Origin: Dyadobacter chenwenxiniae
Lineage (GTDB): Bacteria > Bacteroidota > Bacteroidia > Cytophagales > Spirosomataceae
Reading direction: 5' to 3'
Assembly (NCBI RefSeq): GCF_022869785.1
Contig: NZ_CP094997.1
Span: 372,001-436,000 of the forward strand
Length of the DNA: 64,000 bases
A program made the position numbers and the translations under genes. Of the stretch, positions 41,987-50,983 are shown piece by piece; position 1 is the first letter of the stretch, and the number at the start of each line of letters is the position of its first letter. Under the pieces are notes generated by a model. That model was not told the DNA's origin, ran no database searches, and was given only the letters and a program-made list of their open reading frames with translations.

Positions 41987-43582
41987 TCATGCCGACCTTG
42001 CCTGTCCGTGGCTCTTCATGCCATCAACTAATTTAACCGCCTCCGTTATGATCTCTATGGGGTAATCATTCAACTCTAAAATTCTGATCGCATTGGTCGT
42101 ACGCAATGTTCCCGGTTTGAGCTTGTAGTCAAACATAACGTCTTCTCCGTCAATAATTTCTGTAAAATGATAAAGGTCAAACGTATCTGTTAAATAGTCG
42201 GAAAGCTCCCTGTCGTGCGTGGAGGCCAGGGCTAGGTTATCAGCCCTGGCCAGGTAACTGAGCACGGATTTGCCGATTGCGATTCGTTCGACAGAATTTG
42301 TGCCTTTAAACAATTCATCAAGTAAAAACAGATTGGCGTAGCCGGATCTGCTTTCTTCGAGCATATTTTTTAATGTAAGGACCTCTTCGAAGTAATAGCT
42401 TTTATCCCCAAGCAGATCATCAGAAATCCGGATGGACGAATGGATTTTTGTGGGCGACATAATGAATTCCTTTGCAAAACAAGTATTGATTGTCTGTCCC
42501 AGTATTGCATTAATGCCCACAGCACGAATGAAAGTCGTCTTGCCTGACATATTCGAGCCTGTTAACAGCGCTGATTTCTCATGAAGGGAAATGTCATTGG
42601 CTACGCCATTGAATATCAGCGGATGGAAAACTTCTTGAATGCGTAGGTGTTTTTTCTGCGTACTTATCGTTGGCCGGCAAAAATAGGGAGCACTTTCTCT
42701 AAGCGATAGTATAGAAAGGGCTATATCAGTTTCCGCAACAAATTGGAAGATATGCTTGATGTGCTGCCTTTTAGAGTCGAGTATTTTTAGTATTGTGAAA
42801 AGCAAAACGGGCTCTATCAGGAACATTGCCTTGAACAATTCAAAAACATAGTCGACAAACTGGCCAATTTCACCCTGTAATCTTGCCTCAATCTTGAAAA
42901 TAGACATCGGTAAACCCAATTGATCCAGCTCATTAACACGGGCCCGGAGCGCAATGTCCTGATCTGCGAACTCTTTATTTTTCAATATGCGCTGCGCAGC
43001 TTGGATCAAGATCAGGAGCTGCGGAATGGAGCTTCCGTATTGATACAGATTGTTTTTGTTCCAATAATGAATGCCCAGGTTTACAGGCAGCAAAACAATC
43101 AGGAAAATAATTATTTTGGGAAAAAAGAACGCTGAAAACACCGCCAGCACGCTGACGGCAGAAAGCGTTTTAATAAGCCAATACCAGCTTGGCCTTTCGG
43201 TGTATTTTCCATGAAAGAGGGAAGTGATGTAGTAAGCATCCGTTTTGCTAAGTTTCGAAATTTCGGCTGCCAATGCTGTTTTCAGATCGGGGTCTTTTTG
43301 AAAAATGCCAATAATGCTTTCTAGTCGCTGCTTGCGGGAATCACCCTGCGGAATGGTGCGCATGAAGTAATATAAATATTGCTGGCCGATGCGGGAAACC
43401 GACCGGTCAATAAACTTGAAAACATCTTCAAGATCCAGATCCTGAAAAGTCCTGTCAGAAATCACCTGAAAAGCACCTTCTGGTTTTTCATTCAGAAAAT
43501 ATTTCTCGATCTGAGCAAAATTGAAAAAGCCGGTTTTGATAGGTTGCGGATTTTCAGGCAGAGGCGGAGTTTTCGAAGGCAT
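41987..43582 (-). CDS. MutS-like ATPase with membrane spans, lacking mismatch-binding domain
   Basis: From ATG 43582 (531 aa). An N-terminal region with YYFMRTIPQGDSRKQRLESI resembles MutS core domain III. Two membrane spans follow (LSAVSVLAVFSAFFFPKIII, then FLIVLLPVNLGIHYW), then the C-terminal MutS ATPase: Walker A GSNMSGKTT, ANLFLLDELFKGTNSVERIA (Walker B and signature) and ALASTHDREL. The mismatch-recognition domain I with its Phe-x-Glu is absent and there is no Smr tail. Such MutS-related proteins are common in Bacteroidota and unlikely to do classical mismatch repair. The membrane tether suggests another role. Confidence 0.88.
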   Translation of the reverse strand: MPSKTPPLPENPQPIKTGFFNFAQIEKYFLNEKPEGAFQVISDRTFQDLDLEDVFKFIDRSVSRIGQQYLYYFMRTIPQGDSRKQRLESIIGIFQKDPDLKTALAAEISKLSKTDAYYITSLFHGKYTERPSWYWLIKTLSAVSVLAVFSAFFFPKIIIFLIVLLPVNLGIHYWNKNNLYQYGSSIPQLLILIQAAQRILKNKEFADQDIALRARVNELDQLGLPMSIFKIEARLQGEIGQFVDYVFELFKAMFLIEPVLLFTILKILDSKRQHIKHIFQFVAETDIALSILSLRESAPYFCRPTISTQKKHLRIQEVFHPLIFNGVANDISLHEKSALLTGSNMSGKTTFIRAVGINAILGQTINTCFAKEFIMSPTKIHSSIRISDDLLGDKSYYFEEVLTLKNMLEESRSGYANLFLLDELFKGTNSVERIAIGKSVLSYLARADNLALASTHDRELSDYLTDTFDLYHFTEIIDGEDVMFDYKLKPGTLRTTNAIRILELNDYPIEIITEAVKLVDGMKSHGQARSA

Positions 43583-43693
43583 TTCTTTACGATAAATTAA
43601 GCGGGAGAACGACTGGGAAATCCAGTCAGCATAACCCGGGGTCAATTTATGATTTTAGAAATTAAGTCGCCCGAAAGTATTATGAGCGGTGCC

Positions 43694-44977
43694 TCATTCC
43701 AACCACTCCCAACGCTTCGCCCAGTCCATTAAAAATGCTTTCCGGTGCTTGGAAACCGTTTTTGCGCCTTGTTGCTGGCCGAGGAACAGCTCTTGATCGG
43801 GCTTGTCACCATACCAGTGTTGTTCCAGTTTAAAGTCGTTGGGCTCTGGTTTTCCGGGCCAGGGCGCTTTGCTGACGTACGTTCCTTTCTGACCGTTGAG
43901 CTCTGTAATGGAGCTTATTGTCACGTATTCGCCGACTTCGATTTGCTTGGGGGAGTAGCGGACGGCGTAGGTTCCTTCGCTAATGTAATAACCCGGCCAA
44001 TGCTGACCGCCTATGCTTAGTGTGAAAACGGTTGAGTCAGAAGGGACGTTAATCTTTGGACCGTTGAATCGCCATTCAATGACGCCGTAGGTCGCAACGG
44101 TGTCGGCAACGGTGCTGTTTCGGTTAAAGATGGTTTTTGAACTTCTTGTAATGGGAGTGAAAGAGCCGCCCCAGCTTTGGCCCTGGGGATCTTCCGGATC
44201 ACCGTGCATGAGGTACGCAAGCGAAGGTGTATCGCCCATTTTAATGTGCCCCTTATAATAATGGATAAAGTCCTTTCCCATTTCGCCTCGTCCTTTGATA
44301 TAATTGGGATAGTAAGCCTCGGCAGTGATGTCCTTGGGCGATTCTGATTCCATAAACCAGCCGCGGTAAGAGGCATTGCATTCGATCATCCACAAGTCCG
44401 GGTGGTTTTCGGCAATGTAATCGTAGGCATTCACGCCCCACTTTTTATTAGGTCCCCCAACCCAGTAAACGCGGATGTTTTTCTTGATCTCGGGGGCGTC
44501 ATGCAAAGCCTGCGCAACATCCTCGATGCCACCCCAAACCAACACCCAGAGTGGCTGGGTAACGGATTTTTTGGCGCAGGAAATGAGCCATTCGGAGCCC
44601 TCGGTTGACTTACGGAACCCTTTGTATGGTGCCCACGCAATGGCCCCTTGTTTGCAAATGTTTCGCAGAGAGGCCGGGTCGGGAAAGCCTTTGCTGTGTT
44701 TTTTGAGTTTAGGAAGATCTTTCTCATAGAGATCAATCATGTCCAGGATATTTTGCTTGCGGCCAGTTTGAAATGATGTAGAAACCAATCCTTCAATTTT
44801 AAATCGATCGGCATACATCAGCAGATGAATCATGGACTGGAAATCGTCAGGATCAGTGCCGCCGATATCGGTGCTGACGAAAATGCGCGGTTTCTCCTGC
44901 GCGTGTACCGCCAGAGAACTAGCAGCCAGTAAAATAATGACAAGCAGGCTGCTTAAATATTTCGACTTACCCTCCAT
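43694..44977 (-). CDS. DUF1593 nucleoside-hydrolase-like secreted protein
   Basis: From ATG 44977 (427 aa; another ATG at 44995). Signal peptide MEGKSKYLSSLLVIILLAAS ending AVHAQ. The N-terminal domain has RIFVSTDIGGTDPDDFQSMI, a DxxxxxDD motif like the Ca-binding site of inosine-uridine nucleoside hydrolases, WVLVWGGIEDVAQAL and GGPNKKWG. A C-terminal beta domain (EPNDFKLEQHWYGDKP) completes the DUF1593 family layout. These are secreted carbohydrate- or nucleoside-related hydrolases of uncertain substrate. Confidence 0.88.
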   Translation of the reverse strand: MEGKSKYLSSLLVIILLAASSLAVHAQEKPRIFVSTDIGGTDPDDFQSMIHLLMYADRFKIEGLVSTSFQTGRKQNILDMIDLYEKDLPKLKKHSKGFPDPASLRNICKQGAIAWAPYKGFRKSTEGSEWLISCAKKSVTQPLWVLVWGGIEDVAQALHDAPEIKKNIRVYWVGGPNKKWGVNAYDYIAENHPDLWMIECNASYRGWFMESESPKDITAEAYYPNYIKGRGEMGKDFIHYYKGHIKMGDTPSLAYLMHGDPEDPQGQSWGGSFTPITRSSKTIFNRNSTVADTVATYGVIEWRFNGPKINVPSDSTVFTLSIGGQHWPGYYISEGTYAVRYSPKQIEVGEYVTISSITELNGQKGTYVSKAPWPGKPEPNDFKLEQHWYGDKPDQELFLGQQQGAKTVSKHRKAFLMDWAKRWEWLE

Positions 44978-45167
44978 TAAAATCGGAATGACCATATTTA
45001 ATTATCCAGCCCGCTTTTTATTCAGCGGATTAGCTTTTGCTTTTATTGATCATTAGCAAAGATAAAAGAAAGTAATCGAAAAAAATAGTAATTAAATGAT
45101 GGCCTTTGTTTAATAAATTAGTGTGCATATAGCTGCCTACATCTATCTAAAGAGGTGTGATAACGAC

Positions 45168-46403
45168 TTATTTTTTCACTATTTTAGAACCATTTACTGA
45201 CCCGTCGGCAAAAGTCACCTTGACAATATACAGTCCGGCAGGGAAGGAATTGATATTGAATTCTGAAATCACATTTGAAGAATTTGACCGTTTTTGATCC
45301 AGCATTAATTTGCCTGCCACATTCATGAATTGTACACGCTCAATCTTATCCAGGTCGCTGGTCAGGACCGTTAAGCGGTCAACGACTGGGTTGGGATAAA
45401 GCGCCGTTCTGTTATCGGATTGTAAATTAATGCTTCTGATACGGCTAAACGCGAAGGTTCCATCTTTGTCAATCATTTTCAAGCGATACAAATTGTTGCC
45501 TGGATAAGGAGTCGGATCTACAAAGGAATAGGAAAGAAGCAGCTTGCTTTCGCCTCCAGAGAGCACATTCGCAATTTTAATCCAGGTCTTTCCATTCTGG
45601 CTGCGCTGGATTTCAAAACGGTCACTGTTGGTTTCCGAAGTCGTAGCCCAATTGAGCGCTGCCGAGGCATTCTCACCCTTTTTAACTTCAAAACTTACCA
45701 GGGTTACTGGCAGTGAGACCTCTGCGTTTGATACAGTGTTGTTATTAAGGGAAATTTTTCCGGCAACAGACAAAGCCCTGCCCGAAAGTGTAGCGCCCGA
45801 AGCAAGCGATATCGCGCCGTTATTGATAGCAGTGCCGATAAAATTTACGTCTGCCGCCAAATTTAGTGCGCCGCCAACTTGCCAGTACACATTTTTTGCC
45901 AAAGCTCCTCCTGTCAATAGAATATTCGAAGTGCCGTCAACAGAAAATGCCCCATTGATTTTAATGATAAAAATATCGTCCGCATCGCCATTCAGAGTCA
46001 GAGACCCTGTCATAGAAGTTGCAGTCGTGCTGCAATGTACGCCCGGTGCAAGTACGGTCCCACCAGTGATGGTCGAGCTCAGAGAAAATGTACACGGATT
46101 GGTCGTCTCGCTTGCAAGTAGGGCGTAGGCAGCAGCAACATCTGCGACTGCAGCAACCGCCGTTGCGTCGGCAAAGTGAGTCTGACCGGTAACAGTTACC
46201 GGATCGCCCGTTTGGACACCCACTCCCGCGCCGATATCACCGATTACTGTTGTAGTTCCGGTGTTGGCAAACTCTCCGGCAGAAGTATAAAGCGCAAAAC
46301 GGTCGGCAACGCCCAAATTCGGGACTATTTGAGCCGAACTAAAATTAACAGCAAAAATCGTTAAGGAAGTAACCGCTAGAATGTTGAAGAAAGATGTTTT
46401 CAT
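45168..46403 (-). CDS. DUF3494 ice-binding-like protein with type IX sorting tail
   Basis: From ATG 46403 (411 aa): signal peptide MKTSFFNILAVTSLTIFAVN, then a DUF3494 beta-solenoid with SAGEFANTGTTTVIGDIGA, VLAPGVHCSTTA, NVYWQVGGALNLAADVNFIG and TLSGRALSVAGKISLNN. The repeated Thr/Ser-rich strands form the ice-binding face in known members. A linker (SLPVTLVSFEVKKGENASA) and a C-terminal Por-type sorting domain (ALYPNPVVDRLTVLTSDLD to GLYIVKVTF) direct type IX export and surface attachment. It likely limits ice recrystallisation or tethers cells to ice. Ice activity is inferred from the family. Confidence 0.9.
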   Translation of the reverse strand: MKTSFFNILAVTSLTIFAVNFSSAQIVPNLGVADRFALYTSAGEFANTGTTTVIGDIGAGVGVQTGDPVTVTGQTHFADATAVAAVADVAAAYALLASETTNPCTFSLSSTITGGTVLAPGVHCSTTATSMTGSLTLNGDADDIFIIKINGAFSVDGTSNILLTGGALAKNVYWQVGGALNLAADVNFIGTAINNGAISLASGATLSGRALSVAGKISLNNNTVSNAEVSLPVTLVSFEVKKGENASAALNWATTSETNSDRFEIQRSQNGKTWIKIANVLSGGESKLLLSYSFVDPTPYPGNNLYRLKMIDKDGTFAFSRIRSINLQSDNRTALYPNPVVDRLTVLTSDLDKIERVQFMNVAGKLMLDQKRSNSSNVISEFNINSFPAGLYIVKVTFADGSVNGSKIVKK

Positions 46404-46500
46404 ATGTCGTATGTATAACTGTGAAGAAATTTTCACGTTACAAATATGACCCGGGCCTAGTCAGGTTGTGTTACACGTTGAATCGAATTAGTTGTAAGAT

Positions 46501-47061
46501 TCACACGTTTTCTAGGTTGTCTTTTCTCTTTCCATTTAACTGCTTGTAGAAGGATGGAGAAAGCCCGGTTATATGTTTGAACTGATTCGATAAATAGGCT
46601 ACACTGCTGTAATGGAGCTTTTGCGAAATCTCTGTCAGGTTCAGCTCATCGTACAAGATCAATTCTTTCACTCTCTCTATTCTGTGAATGATGATAAATT
46701 GCTGAATAGTGATGCCTTTCACCTCTGAGAATATGTTGGCGAGATAAGTGTAATCATAGCCAAGTCGATTGCTGATGTATTCGGAATGGTTCACCCGCGG
46801 AAATTCGTCTGAATAATGAACCATCTCGATGATGAGATTTTTAATTTTTTCGGTCAAAATGCTTTTTCGGTCATCCATCAGTTCCAGGCCAGATTTTAGC
46901 AGGTTCGATTTCAGTATCGCAAGCTTGGCAGGAAGAATGTCGCCGGTAATGTTCACCGTGCCCAGATCGAGCTCGGTGAAGGAAATATCCAGCTTTTGCA
47001 GTTCTTCGGCCACCAGCATTTTGCATCTCAAACTGACCATATATTTAATGTAGAGTTTCAT
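46501..47061 (-). CDS. AraC-family transcription regulator (short form)
   Basis: From ATG 47061 (186 aa), MKLYIKYMVSLRCKMLVAEE is the usual start of a Bacteroidota short AraC group. A small N-terminal beta/helix domain with VNITGDILPAKLAILKSNLL is followed by two HTH motifs, ISNRLGYDYTYLANIFSEVK and EISQKLHYSSVAYLSNQFKH, with FIIIHRIERVKELI between. The longer reading from 47154 is unlikely. It lies just upstream of the ice-binding gene on the same strand (97 bp), so it may regulate it. Inference only. Confidence 0.85.
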   Translation of the reverse strand: MKLYIKYMVSLRCKMLVAEELQKLDISFTELDLGTVNITGDILPAKLAILKSNLLKSGLELMDDRKSILTEKIKNLIIEMVHYSDEFPRVNHSEYISNRLGYDYTYLANIFSEVKGITIQQFIIIHRIERVKELILYDELNLTEISQKLHYSSVAYLSNQFKHITGLSPSFYKQLNGKRKDNLENV

Positions 47062-47161
47062 CCATCCAGGTGTCGAAATGTGAAAGGTTTTACTAATAAA
47101 GAGCCTTATTAAGGCTTCTTGGTCAGGGAAATTAGTGATAAAAAGAAAAATCATATTATAA

Positions 47162-47742
47162 ATCTACAAATATTTGTAAAAATATTTCTACGTATATTCA
47201 TCTTTTGACCAACTAAATAATGGGGGTTTTCCATATCATACCGATATCGGCAGGCTTATGAAAACGGCCGTATTTGGCTGAAAAATTGCTTTTTAGCCTT
47301 TATTGGACGCCGCTTTTATTAGGAAGACGATCATCACTTCCTGTTGTTCCGAAAAAATGCATTGGGTGGGAAGCCGAAGTTCCAGATGTCAACTTGCGAG
47401 AAAATCGCGTGACTGTTTTCTGTTAATTTACTTGCTTACGGCTTTCATTAATGAGGAGTAAATGAGCCGAATTGGACTCATCAATAATGCCATGCTTTTT
47501 GTAATTGATTGGCATTATTGATGAGCTTTCGAGGAATGCTCAGGGTTAAACTACACGGCACCCTTGTCCGATTGAGCATCCCGATCCTGTAAATGTGAAG
47601 CTTTGCCAAGCCTTCCAACTGCGCTTGCGGGCCGGGATTATGTGTACGTGAGAGTAGGAGTGAAGACCTCAGGCGTTGGTGAGATGCTTTTTGGCGCGCC
47701 TCAGAAGGTGATTTGAAGTAGGAAGTCACTAGGCTGACAGGC
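47162..47742. other. Intergenic region with a 16-bp inverted repeat
   Basis: No gene is visible. The only clear structure is the inverted repeat at 47477-47525. The rest is unremarkable, AT-rich at its left end. Confidence 0.4.
47477..47525. repeat. Perfect 16-bp inverted repeat with 17-base spacer
   Basis: CTCATCAATAATGCCA (47477-47492) and TGGCATTATTGATGAG (47510-47525) are exact complements. The spacer TGCTTTTTGTAATTGAT has no second structure. It is far from both flanking genes (over 200 bp), so a terminator is less likely than a remnant of a small element or a recombination site. Confidence 0.6.
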
Positions 47743-48648
47743 TTAAAAAGCCTCTTCAATCAACTCCCTGTTGATCAGAGCGCCGGCCATGGAGCCAGCT
47801 GAAACTGCCAGTGCGACCGAGCGGGCCATATGGGAATTATCTCCGGCTGCATACACGCCCGCAACGCTGGTTTGCTGATACATTTCAAGTTTTAAAAGCC
47901 CGGTTTCGGTCAGTGCGCAGCCCAATTGTTCAGGAATTTCGGAATGTTGGGTGAATGCGGGACGTGAATAGATCGCTGTGATCGGTTCGTCAGAATGGTC
48001 CTCAAAAACAAGTTTTTCGACTTTTCCATCTTCATGAATCAGCGCAGCGACTGGTTTTTCGACAATGCGAATATGATGAGCAGAAAGTTTCTCAGTTTGC
48101 TCAGGGGTGAATGTCGAAGGGCCGTTTGTAAAGATGGTCAGATCCTTTGTCCAGTTCGAGATCATTCTGGCATACTCAAAACCCGTATCCCCATTCCCAA
48201 AAATGCCGGTTTTTTCATGTTTCACTTCGTAACCGTGGCAATAGGGGCAATGTATCACCGAAATCCCCCAACATTCAGCATAACCTTTTATCTCCGGCAT
48301 TTGATCTTTGACCCCGGTGGCAAAAATCAGTTTCGTTGCAGTGAATGTGTCGCCGGCTGTCGTCGATATTTCAAAACCTGCATCGTTTTTCCGGCCAGCA
48401 GTAGCCAATCCATCATAAAATTGAACGGTAGGGTATTTCAAAACCTGTTCTTTACCAGTAAGCGCTATCTGTTTTGGCGTTTGTCCGTCTTGCGTCAGGA
48501 AATTATGTGAATGTGGCGTTTGAGCGTTGCAGGGCTTGCCGCTGTCAATCACCAATGTCTTCCTTAATGACCTGCCCAGGCTCATTGCGGCAGACAGCCC
48601 GGCATAACTGCCGCCAATGATGATGACTTCGAAATCAGTATTTTTCAT
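47743..48648 (-). CDS. TrxB-like FAD oxidoreductase with CPYC centre
   Basis: 301 aa. FAD site IIIGGSYAGLSAAMSLGRS, redox pair in VIHCPYCHGYEV, NADPH-side GNGDTGFEYARM and C-terminal AAGDNSHMARSV. It belongs to the thioredoxin-reductase-like group of class II pyridine nucleotide-disulfide oxidoreductases that are not paired with thioredoxin. It may reduce another thiol, for instance a bacillithiol disulfide, which would fit bshB1 in this genome (inference). Stand-alone gene. Confidence 0.88.
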   Translation of the reverse strand: MKNTDFEVIIIGGSYAGLSAAMSLGRSLRKTLVIDSGKPCNAQTPHSHNFLTQDGQTPKQIALTGKEQVLKYPTVQFYDGLATAGRKNDAGFEISTTAGDTFTATKLIFATGVKDQMPEIKGYAECWGISVIHCPYCHGYEVKHEKTGIFGNGDTGFEYARMISNWTKDLTIFTNGPSTFTPEQTEKLSAHHIRIVEKPVAALIHEDGKVEKLVFEDHSDEPITAIYSRPAFTQHSEIPEQLGCALTETGLLKLEMYQQTSVAGVYAAGDNSHMARSVALAVSAGSMAGALINRELIEEAF

Positions 48649-48758
48649 GATGCTTAATGCTATAAAGGTTGGCTCCGCAGTCGTTTAAGTCAACGGTGCG
48701 GTGATGCACAAAGTTAGCATTACTTTTCTTATTTGCAACATTGTTGCAAGTTTTGATT

Positions 48759-49259
48759 TCAGCTTGCCATATTTCTTATTTTACTGTTTAATAAAGTGAG
48801 CTGGCCCAGGTGATAAACCAGGTGATGTGTTTTGGTCAGGACAATGTTCAGTTTATTGCAGCGTGGCTCCCGCAAAAAATCTCCTTCCGATATCCCGGCG
48901 TTTTTTTTAAACCATTCTGAGAGCGGCATGGTGGAAAAATAGGTTGTCAATGTGCGGTTAACGTTCCTCCAATATATCCTGAGATCATTGATGCTGTGCC
49001 CGGAGCTGCCGGCTCTGTAACTTTTGATAAGAAACTCATCAATCAGCTCGGGGTAAAGTGGTTCACCGGCGCCCAGCAATGAGAGGATTCCATCGTTTAC
49101 GGCTGTGAGGTGCCCGATAATATAACGCACACGGTTTTTGCCCGGATACACTTCAAGATCAAAGTCATCGTCAGGCAGATTATCGAAAAAATCATCCAGC
49201 TGTTCAATATATTTATTCCAGGCACCAAGCACCATTTCTACTAAAACGATCTGTTCCAT
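48759..49259 (-). CDS. DinB-family (four-helix) protein
   Basis: From ATG 49259 (166 aa), MEQIVLVEMVLGAWNKYIEQ starts a DinB/YfiT-like helical bundle. His in RYIIGHLTAVNDGI and HHLVYHLGQLTLL near the C-terminus give the three-His metal site of the superfamily. Upstream in-frame codons to 49472 are non-coding. Members include bacillithiol or mycothiol S-transferases and unknown hydrolases. Which applies here cannot be decided. Confidence 0.8.
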   Translation of the reverse strand: MEQIVLVEMVLGAWNKYIEQLDDFFDNLPDDDFDLEVYPGKNRVRYIIGHLTAVNDGILSLLGAGEPLYPELIDEFLIKSYRAGSSGHSINDLRIYWRNVNRTLTTYFSTMPLSEWFKKNAGISEGDFLREPRCNKLNIVLTKTHHLVYHLGQLTLLNSKIRNMAS

Positions 49260-49430
49260 TTTGATAATTATTTTTGAGGCAACGAGCAGTAACACGGTTG
49301 CCATGTTGATGAAGTGAGCATTCGACGCTACAAATTTAATAAGACTAAATGCACTAATGCAGGCGATACGGTGACAATTAAAGGGGGGATTTGTGACAAA
49401 TAATCGCTTTTGAACACATGACGGCAAAAA

Positions 49431-49456
49431 GCCGGGAACCATCGAAGGTTCCCGGC
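49431..49456 (-). terminator. Terminator of the RND efflux operon
   Basis: A 10-bp GC-rich stem (GCCGGGAACC at 49431-49440 with GGTTCCCGGC at 49447-49456) has a six-base loop. On the minus strand it is followed by TTTTTGCC. It lies 56 bases beyond the outer-membrane factor stop, so it ends the efflux operon. Confidence 0.9.
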
Positions 49457-49511
49457 GCCCGGCCTGTTGCACTATTCAATCATGGCTAATAAATGCTCAC
49501 ATGCCTAACAA

Positions 49512-50933
49512 TTATTTCCAACCTCCGCCGAGGCTGCGGTAAAGATCAACGCGGGCAATAAGCGACTGGCTGCGAATAAATGCCAGGTTCAACTCGGCTT
49601 GCAATGCGTTTCCCTGAGCGGTAATCACTTCCAGATAGTTGGCCATATCGCTTTTGTAGAGTAGCTGCGCGTTGGTAATGGCTTGCTGTAAAATGGTCAC
49701 CTGGTTGTTGGCAATTGCTTCCTGCTCTCTCAATTTCTGGGTTTGGATCAAAGAATTGGAAACTTCCTCAACCGCATTCAGCACCGACTGCCGAAACTCG
49801 ATGACCGACTGTTCACGCTGAATTTTGGCAACTTCCAAATCTGTTTTTAACTGTCTTCTGGCAATGATGGGGCGTGCAATCGTTCCCGCTGCAAGCCCGA
49901 ACAGAGATCCCGGAATGTTGAACCAGTTACTGGATTTGAATGATTCGAGCCCGCCACCCGCAGTAATGATCAGCGATGGGTACATATTGGCCTGCGCTAC
50001 ACCCAATTGCGCATTGGCAACCAGGACAGACATTTCTGCTGCGCGCACATCGGGACGGCGGCTTACCACGGCTGCGGGGACGCCTGTTGCCAGACTGTCA
50101 TTGGCATTAAAATCAGACAGTTGGACTTTCCGCGCAATGCTGTCGGGCATTTGTCCGGTCAGGGTTTGCAAAGCATTTTCCTGTATGGCAATGTCCTGTT
50201 CGAGCTGTGGAAGAAGCAATGCAATCGATTCGCGCTGTGCTTCGGACTGCTGGATAGAGAGCGATGTAACTTCGCCCGCATCTTTCAAAAGACGCGTCAG
50301 TTTCAAAGTATTTTCGCTGAGTTCCAGGTTACTTTTCGCAATGGCTAGTTGCTTGTCAAGCATTAACAGATTGAAAAAACCTTTGGCAATGTCAGCCACA
50401 AGTTTGGTCTGAACCGCTTTGGTTGCTTCGTAAGTCTGCAAATATTGGCCCAGCGTAGCCTGCTGCTGCCTGCGGATCTTACCCCAGATATCTGCTTCCC
50501 AGCTCAGGTTCACTGCGACGAGATAGTTTTCAATGTGTTTCGATTTCAAAAAATTGCTTGCACTGATCCCGTTTAAACTGTTGCTGGAAGGGCGATTGTA
50601 TGTGCCCGTTATCTGCAAATCCAATGCAGGAATTTGCAAAAACTTCGCTTGCTTCACGCGCTGGTCGGCAATGTCGATGCGTTTCAAAGCCAGCTGCAGA
50701 TCATAATTATAGGCAAGTCCACGCTCGATCAGCCTTTGCAGCGTTGTGTCCGGAAAGAACTTTCTCCATTCCACGTCAGCAATTGTTGCCGTATCCGCGA
50801 AGGTCACGTTGCGATATTGCGTCGGCAACGCAAGCTCCGGTCGCTGATAATCTTTGCTCACTTTGCAGGAAGCGACCAGCACCGTCAGCAGCATGAAAAG
50901 CGGGATATATATTTGACTAAATTTCAGTTTCAT
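49512..50933 (-). CDS. RND efflux outer-membrane factor (NodT/OprM family lipoprotein)
   Basis: 473 aa. Lipoprotein leader with Cys in VLVASCKVSKDYQRP, the typical CxxxxDYxRP start of OprM-like channels, then two repeats of the TolC helical barrel (LQLALKRIDIADQRVKQAKF and AAEMSVLVANAQLGVAQANM; VSRRPDVRAAE). Ends VDLYRSLGGGWK as usual. It forms the outer-membrane exit of the tripartite pump encoded just upstream. 50 bp after the RND gene. Confidence 0.95.
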   Translation of the reverse strand: MKLKFSQIYIPLFMLLTVLVASCKVSKDYQRPELALPTQYRNVTFADTATIADVEWRKFFPDTTLQRLIERGLAYNYDLQLALKRIDIADQRVKQAKFLQIPALDLQITGTYNRPSSNSLNGISASNFLKSKHIENYLVAVNLSWEADIWGKIRRQQQATLGQYLQTYEATKAVQTKLVADIAKGFFNLLMLDKQLAIAKSNLELSENTLKLTRLLKDAGEVTSLSIQQSEAQRESIALLLPQLEQDIAIQENALQTLTGQMPDSIARKVQLSDFNANDSLATGVPAAVVSRRPDVRAAEMSVLVANAQLGVAQANMYPSLIITAGGGLESFKSSNWFNIPGSLFGLAAGTIARPIIARRQLKTDLEVAKIQREQSVIEFRQSVLNAVEEVSNSLIQTQKLREQEAIANNQVTILQQAITNAQLLYKSDMANYLEVITAQGNALQAELNLAFIRSQSLIARVDLYRSLGGGWK

Positions 50934-50983
50934 AATTGTGGTTCTTTATTAGGATCGTCGGTTTTTGTATTTCAAAGGGTAGG

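Noticed and set aside
47481..47759. 92-codon minus-strand frame
   Set aside because: It overlaps the end of the CPYC oxidoreductase gene and the inverted repeat, with Ser/Arg-rich composition typical of a shadow.
49825..50412. 195-codon plus-strand frame inside the outer-membrane factor gene
   Set aside because: Antisense to a clear TolC-family protein; Ser/Ala-rich shadow.
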